A DNA stretch of 18,553 nt from UMGS1889 sp900556055. GTDB lineage: Bacteria; Bacillota; Clostridia; Oscillospirales; Ruminococcaceae. The translations under genes were made by a program, and so were the position numbers. The notes beneath the pieces are model-generated. The model made no database searches. It was given only the letters and a program-made list of their open reading frames with translations, and had not been told where the DNA came from. Within the stretch, counting starts at the first letter, position 1. Each line of letters begins with the position of its first letter. This document shows positions 15,303-18,553 of this stretch, one piece after another. The stretch spans positions 1 through 18,553 of the forward strand of contig CABQEV010000032.1 in the NCBI GenBank assembly GCA_902463265.1. Direction: 5' to 3'.

Positions 15303-15953
15303 ATGGACTATACTATTATAAAAAGCCGCAGAAAAACGCTCTCGCTGACAGTTGACGGCGATGGGAACGTTATCATCAAAGCACCATACGGCTGCTCCGA
15401 TAAAACTATCGCCGAATTTGCCGAGAAGCACAGCGGCTGGATAAACGAGCACAGGAAAAAATCGGAGGATATCCGCAGAAAGTACGCATTTTCGGGGACT
15501 TTCCCGCTTATGGGACGTGAGATACCGATAGTTTACGGCAGCGGATTTCTCTTCACGGGCGATAAGCTGGAGATACCCGAGGGACGTGATATCGGTGATA
15601 TTTTGCCTCAGCTTGAGTACATCTACCGCCGTGCGGCACAGGAATATCTGCCGCAGAGGGTGAAATATTTCTCACGGATAATGGGCATTTCGCCGTCACA
15701 GGTGAAGATAAGCGGCGCAGAAAAGCGCTGGGGCAGCTGCTCGGGACGAAAGACGATAAACTTTGCATGGCGGCTGGCTGCTGCGTCCCCCGAGCTGATG
15801 GATTACGTCATCGTGCATGAGCTTGCGCATCTCTCGGAGATGAACCACAGCCCCCGTTTTTGGGAGATAGTTGCCGCCGTCCTGCCCGATTACAGGGAGA
15901 GGGAGAAGCGGCTGAACGAGGTCGGAACCAGGCTTAGGGTGATTTTGGGATAA
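15303..15953 (+). CDS. YgjP-like M48-type zinc metallopeptidase (SprT-like fold)
   Basis: The 216-residue protein belongs to the YgjP / DUF45 metal-dependent hydrolase family. It carries KRWGSCS (141-147), the INFAWRL strand (152-158), the zinc motif HELAH (172-176) with catalytic Glu173, and a third ligand His182 in NHSPRFW. The physiological substrate in this family is poorly known. I prefer the ATG at 15303: it follows the kinase TAA by two bases, has GGAG six bases upstream, and repeats the stop-GC-ATG junction seen between permease and kinase. The ATG at 15291 would add four residues and overlap the kinase. It appears to be the last gene of the ABC operon, although no terminator is evident after it. 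Confidence 0.92.
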   Translation: MDYTIIKSRRKTLSLTVDGDGNVIIKAPYGCSDKTIAEFAEKHSGWINEHRKKSEDIRRKYAFSGTFPLMGREIPIVYGSGFLFTGDKLEIPEGRDIGDILPQLEYIYRRAAQEYLPQRVKYFSRIMGISPSQVKISGAEKRWGSCSGRKTINFAWRLAAASPELMDYVIVHELAHLSEMNHSPRFWEIVAAVLPDYREREKRLNEVGTRLRVILG

Positions 15954-15971
15954 ATTGTTACCGTTTTGTTG

Positions 15972-16000
15972 TTGACTTTTTTCGCATAATATAATATAAT
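15972..16000 (+). promoter_or_regulatory. Strong sigma-A promoter with a long leader
   Basis: -35 TTGACT (15972-15977), a 17-base spacer and -10 TATAAT (15995-16000) in a very AT-rich setting. Transcription would start near 16007, about 205 bases before the next gene. The leader contains two inverted repeats (GGCTTT/AAAGCC at 16055-16075, GAAATTC/GAATTTC at 16127-16152) and no convincing small gene. Confidence 0.8.
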
Positions 16001-16110
16001 TTTTTATATAGGTAAAATCAGGGCATATTAAGGAACGATTTCTTCGCATTATCCGGCTTTTCTTATAATAAAGCCATTAAAATTACAGAGAAGAAATTAC
16101 CGCAAAAGCT

Positions 16111-16140
16111 TTGATATATGCGGTGAGAAATTCCCATAAT
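16111..16140 (+). promoter_or_regulatory. Possible second promoter with operator-like inverted repeat
   Basis: TTGATA (16111-16116), an 18-base spacer and CATAAT (16135-16140) form a weaker promoter closer to the kinase-like gene. A perfect 7-base inverted repeat GAAATTC (16127-16133) / GAATTTC (16146-16152) brackets the -10 box and could be a repressor site. Tentative. Confidence 0.35.
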
Positions 16141-16212
16141 CCAATGAATTTCCTGTATTAATCGGCTGTATTTATGGGGACAATATGTCTGCAACGATTC
16201 GGGGTATAAAAA

Positions 16213-16698
16213 ATGAACGGAAAAATATTCCTTATCTGCGGGAAGGTATGCAGCGGAAAAAGCACTCTTGCGGCACTGCTCAGAGCATCGGAAAACGCCG
16301 TTGTGCTGTCGTGCGACGAGGTGGTTTTCAGCCTTTTTGGTGAGGATTTCGGCGAACGGCATGAAGAAGTGACAAACAGGGTAAAAAAATATCTCTGCAA
16401 AAAAGCCGCAGAGATAGCCCACATGGGCGGCAATGTTATCCTTGACTGGGGATTCTGGTCGAGAACCGAAAGGCAGCATATGCGCAGATTTTTCGAGATC
16501 GGCGAGATACGCACGGTGCTTTATTACGTCGATGTGACCGATGAGGAATGGCACAGGAACATAAAATGCCGCAACGATTCGGTGTTAAACGGAAATATTG
16601 CGGAATATTATGTCGATGCAGCACTTGCGGAAAAATCGGCGGCGCAGTTCGAGATCCCCGATGAAAACGAGCGTGCAATTTTTCACAAAAACTATTGA
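16213..16698 (+). CDS. P-loop ATPase / small kinase-like protein
   Basis: The 161-residue soluble protein opens directly with a phosphate-binding loop, GKVCSGKST at residues 10-18. CDEVVFSLFG (34-43) carries the Asp that in related kinases contacts substrate. VILDWGFWSRTER (74-86) is the second conserved block of the AAA_33 / zeta-toxin-like kinase group, which includes predicted nucleotide, sugar and antibiotic phosphotransferases. The substrate cannot be told from sequence, and no antitoxin partner is adjacent. The upstream ribosome-binding sequence (GGGG, eight bases from the ATG) is poor. Its stop codon overlaps the -35 box of the next promoter. Confidence 0.88.
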   Translation: MNGKIFLICGKVCSGKSTLAALLRASENAVVLSCDEVVFSLFGEDFGERHEEVTNRVKKYLCKKAAEIAHMGGNVILDWGFWSRTERQHMRRFFEIGEIRTVLYYVDVTDEEWHRNIKCRNDSVLNGNIAEYYVDAALAEKSAAQFEIPDENERAIFHKNY

Positions 16699-16723
16699 CA
16701 ACCGTGATCTTACGTGATATAAT
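16695..16723 (+). promoter_or_regulatory. Perfect consensus sigma-A promoter of the hflX leader
   Basis: TTGACA (16695-16700), a 17-base spacer and TATAAT (16718-16723): both boxes match the consensus fully. Transcription would start near 16730. The leader RNA to the terminator T tract would be about 168 bases and include the small ORF at 16756-16827. Confidence 0.92.
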
Positions 16724-16755
16724 AGGCTCATATTTACGAAGGGAGGCACATCAAC

Positions 16756-16827
16756 GTGATCTATATTCATTTCGCACGCAGAACAAGATCTCATATCGAC
16801 GCTAATGTGCCTGCTTTGATCGGCTGA
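16756..16827 (+). CDS. 23-codon leader ORF upstream of hflX (candidate stalling peptide)
   Basis: A GTG codon preceded at nine bases by GGGAGG opens a 23-codon reading frame closed by TGA-TAA. The peptide begins M-IYIHFA (GTG read as Met), then RRTRSH (residues 8-13), and ends NVPALIG. It is too short for normal ORF lists, but it sits 26 bases from a perfect promoter and before an intrinsic terminator, the classical place of a leader peptide. The Arg-x-Arg pattern (Arg9-Thr-Arg11) resembles the +X+ motif at which macrolide-bound ribosomes stall. The ribosome-binding site is complementary to a downstream segment inside the ORF (16805-16812). Function is inferred; no homologue search was possible. 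Confidence 0.65.
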   Translation: MIYIHFARRTRSHIDANVPALIG

Positions 16828-16859
16828 TAATACCGCTAGGGTATAAATTTGTAGATTTC

Positions 16860-16897
16860 AGCGCAGACTGCACAACAGCGGCGGTCTGCGCTTTTTT
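16860..16897 (+). terminator. Intrinsic terminator (attenuator) before hflX
   Basis: AGCGCAGAC (16860-16868) pairs perfectly with GTCTGCGCT (16884-16892), and three more inner pairs extend the stem. A run of six T (16892-16897) follows immediately. No promoter can be seen between this terminator and the hflX start at 16943, so hflX expression seems to need readthrough. Confidence 0.9.
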
Positions 16898-16942
16898 GCG
16901 TTCCCGAAATGACAGAAAATGTAAATCGGAGGGATATATACA

Positions 16943-18199
16943 ATGACTGAACTGAAAGATACTTTAGAACATAAGACAAGAGCCGTGCTGGTTTCTGCCG
17001 ACACGGGTGAATTTGATGCGGAGCGTTCCATCGACGAGCTTGAAGAGCTTGCAAAGACCGCAGAAGCCGAGGTCGCTGCGAAGGTCATACAGAAGCGTCC
17101 CGCATACGACAGTGCGACCTGCATAGGCTCGGGACGGCTTGAAGAGCTTGCGGGCGAATGTGAAGCCCTGGAAGCCGAGCTTATCATTTTCGACTGCGAG
17201 CTTACCGCAGTTCAGGTGCGAAACATCGAAAAGATACTGGATATAAGAGTTATCGACAGAACGACGCTTATCCTTGACATTTTTGCGCAGAGGGCGCTTT
17301 CGAGAGAGGGTAAGCTGCAGGTCGAGCTTGCACAGCAGAGATACCGTCTGCCGAGGCTGGCGGGCAAGGGCGTTCAGCTGTCCCGACTGGGCGGCGGAAT
17401 CGGCACAAGAGGTCCCGGTGAAACAAAGCTTGAAACGGACAAGCGGCATATCCGCACGAGGATAGCAGCACTTGAAGCCGAGATAAAGGAGCTTGAAGAA
17501 CGCCGTGAGCTGCACAGAAAGCGCAGAAAAAAGGATAACGTCATAGTCGGCGCAATAGTCGGATATACGAATGTCGGCAAATCCACACTGCTGAATGCGC
17601 TGACAGATGCGGGGGTTCTGGCGGAAAATAAGCTGTTCGCAACACTTGACACGACATCGAGAAGCCTTGAACTTCCCGACGGACGTTCAATTCTGCTTGT
17701 AGATACGGTCGGACTTATCAGACGTTTGCCGCATCATCTGGTAGATGCATTCAAATCCACACTGGAGGAAGCGGCATCGGCGGACATTATAATCCACATT
17801 ATCGACGCATCGGCGGACGATGCAGCGGAGCAGGCGGAGGTCACAAGGAAGCTGCTTGCGGAGCTTGGCTGTGAGGATATACCGCAGATAAACGTGCTGA
17901 ACAAATGTGATAAGCTGCCCGAGTCGGCGAATTTTGCGTGTGATGAAACGACGGTCAGGATATCTGCGAAGGAGAAGCAGGGCTTTGATGAGCTGCTTGA
18001 CTGCATAGCGAGAAATCTGCCGCAGACATCGAAGCGGATGAAGCTGCTGATACCGTATGACAAGACGGCGATGATAGGCAGCATCAGAACAGACGGAAAG
18101 ATTTTTTCGGAGGAATATCTGCCTGAGGGTACATTGCTTGACGCATTGGTTGACAACAAGGTGATGTATATGTTTGAGCCATATAAAATACGCACTTAG
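16943..18199 (+). CDS. hflX: HflX-type ribosome-associated GTPase
   Basis: The 418-residue HflX-family GTPase binds the 50S subunit, splits stalled ribosomes and, in HflXr variants, confers antibiotic tolerance. The N-terminal HflX domain (about 12-140) leads into the glycine-rich loop LSRLGGGIGTRGPGETKLE (146-164), which inserts near the peptidyl-transferase centre, then a coiled-coil linker (165-198). The G domain shows G1 GYTNVGKST (207-215), G3 DTVG (254-257), G4 NKCD (320-323) and G5 SAK (344-346). A short C-terminal domain follows. Length is normal. GGAGGG nine bases before the ATG supports the start. It lies directly behind a leader ORF and terminator, so it is probably induced by translation stress. 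Confidence 0.95.
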   Translation: MTELKDTLEHKTRAVLVSADTGEFDAERSIDELEELAKTAEAEVAAKVIQKRPAYDSATCIGSGRLEELAGECEALEAELIIFDCELTAVQVRNIEKILDIRVIDRTTLILDIFAQRALSREGKLQVELAQQRYRLPRLAGKGVQLSRLGGGIGTRGPGETKLETDKRHIRTRIAALEAEIKELEERRELHRKRRKKDNVIVGAIVGYTNVGKSTLLNALTDAGVLAENKLFATLDTTSRSLELPDGRSILLVDTVGLIRRLPHHLVDAFKSTLEEAASADIIIHIIDASADDAAEQAEVTRKLLAELGCEDIPQINVLNKCDKLPESANFACDETTVRISAKEKQGFDELLDCIARNLPQTSKRMKLLIPYDKTAMIGSIRTDGKIFSEEYLPEGTLLDALVDNKVMYMFEPYKIRT

Positions 18200-18257
18200 C
18201 TTTTATTCAGGTGAACAGCACCCACAGACCCGCACCCAAACTAAAAAGCGTTGGGGT

Positions 18258-18303
18258 CCAGCCCTTTGGCTTTGGCAAGGGCTGGTCGCTCCCGCAGGAG
18301 CGA
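18258..18303. repeat. Two tandem perfect hairpins after hflX
   Basis: CCAGCCCTT (18258-18266) pairs with AAGGGCTGG (18277-18285). Directly next to it TCGCTCC (18286-18292) pairs with GGAGCGA (18297-18303) across a four-base loop. No T tract follows on the plus strand. On the minus strand the sequence continues GGACCCCAACGCTTTTTAG, with a T run 18 bases on. Confidence 0.6.
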
Positions 18304-18498
18304 AACTCCGCAAGCAGCAAAGAAAAATTCGATGACATAAAGAGAAGCAAAACTATCAGCCCAAACACAAAGCAAGCAAAAGCAGATGCAACGCACAAAG
18401 CCGCAAATCAAAAAAGCCGCATGCACAAAAGAAAAGTAGAATATCAAAGTCCAAGCAGTCAAAATAAGCTGTGTAGACCGTCAATAGCATGCGGCGTT

Positions 18499-18540
18499 TT
18501 GACCGATAACATCGCCGAACGGCGATAATGTATCGGTCAA
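18499..18540. repeat. Nested palindrome near the window edge
   Basis: TTGACCGATA (18499-18508) is the exact reverse complement of TATCGGTCAA (18531-18540). Inside it ATCGCC (18511-18516) pairs with GGCGAT (18521-18526). A further CGCC-GATA-GGCG hairpin (18542-18553) runs to the edge. It could be a protein-binding site, the end of a mobile element or an RNA hairpin. Confidence 0.55.
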
Positions 18541-18553
18541 CCGCCGATAGGCG

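Larger units (their letters stand above)
16744..16897 (+). promoter_or_regulatory. Predicted attenuator with competing RNA pairings upstream of hflX
   Basis: Four segments can pair in alternative ways. Segment 1 (16744-16751, AGGCACAT, overlapping the leader ribosome-binding site) is perfectly complementary to segment 2 (16805-16812, ATGTGCCT). Segment 2 (16806-16814) can instead pair with segment 3 (16863-16874) over nine bases with a three-base bulge. Segment 3 is the 5' arm of the terminator, whose 3' arm is segment 4 (16884-16892). The 1-2 plus 3-4 fold terminates and the 2-3 fold antiterminates. Translation of the leader ORF would decide which forms. Confidence 0.6.
18200..18553. other. 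354-base apparently non-coding tail with inverted repeats
   Basis: No convincing gene is present after hflX to the window edge. The plus strand is A/C-rich and full of short AAGC/GCAAA repeats. The small frames on either strand have no ribosome-binding site and no family resemblance. Visible structure consists of tandem hairpins at 18258-18303, a 9-base inverted repeat GCCGCATGC (18416-18424) / GCATGCGGC (18487-18495) and a nested palindrome at 18499-18540. The region may hold a dispersed intergenic element or an untranslated RNA; the edge cuts it off. Confidence 0.6.

Noticed and set aside
16055..16075. GGCTTT/AAAGCC inverted repeat as a terminator after the YgjP-like gene
   Set aside because: The stem is only six pairs and no T tract follows on the plus strand; kept only as leader structure.
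18258..18303. Tandem hairpins as the hflX terminator
   Set aside because: Stems are good, but the plus strand continues with A-rich sequence and no T run, so intrinsic termination is not supported.
18207..18398. 63-codon hydrophobic frame on the minus strand after hflX
   Set aside because: Hydrophobicity comes from the T-rich strand. No ribosome-binding site was noted, and the frame crosses two perfect hairpins.
18211..18528. 105-codon plus-strand frame after hflX
   Set aside because: Low-complexity Lys/Ser/Ala-rich translation of an A-rich stretch, no start signal, spans several palindromes; treated as non-coding.

Overview
The window looks like a chromosomal segment of a Gram-positive anaerobe of the Clostridia, most like Ruminococcus / Oscillospiraceae. 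This is inferred from the F-type ATP synthase gene order (I-B-E-F-H-A-G-D-C), strong Shine-Dalgarno sites, very regular sigma-A promoters with 17-base spacers, and a bacitracin-type ABC / sensor-kinase block. The genus is an inference from protein style, not from any search. No rRNA, tRNA, CRISPR array, transposase or phage gene was seen.

Region 1 (1-7352, minus strand) is a complete ATP synthase operon. A sigma-A promoter (7324-7352) drives an AtpI-like protein, then a, c, b, delta, alpha, gamma, beta and epsilon subunits, ending at a clean intrinsic terminator (20-46). Three details stand out. The a-subunit gene has ACG exactly where its start codon should be. The c subunit carries a two-carboxylate Na+-type ion-binding motif. 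Hairpin elements sit at the atpB and atpC stop codons and between atpG and atpD.

Region 2 (7462-11301, minus strand) is a three-gene unit under its own promoter (11273-11301): a membrane diguanylate cyclase, a CsdA/DbpA-like DEAD-box RNA helicase and a membrane protein of unknown function, closed by a terminator (7462-7487). A long hairpin lies between the cyclase and the helicase.

Region 3 (11401-15953, plus strand) starts from a divergent promoter. It holds a cysteine-rich protein related to the U32 peptidase fold, then a tightly packed ABC ATPase, ABC-2 permease, sensor histidine kinase and YgjP-type metallopeptidase. No response regulator gene is present beside the kinase.

Region 4 (15954-18553, plus strand) holds a small P-loop kinase-like protein preceded by a long leader, then hflX. 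Upstream of hflX is what I consider the best candidate for an undescribed regulatory system: a perfect consensus promoter, a 23-codon leader ORF with a strong ribosome-binding site and an Arg-Arg-Thr-Arg run, mutually exclusive RNA pairings, and an intrinsic terminator before hflX. This has the form of a translation-dependent attenuator for a ribosome-rescue GTPase. The last 354 bases appear non-coding and carry several perfect inverted repeats, probably dispersed intergenic elements.
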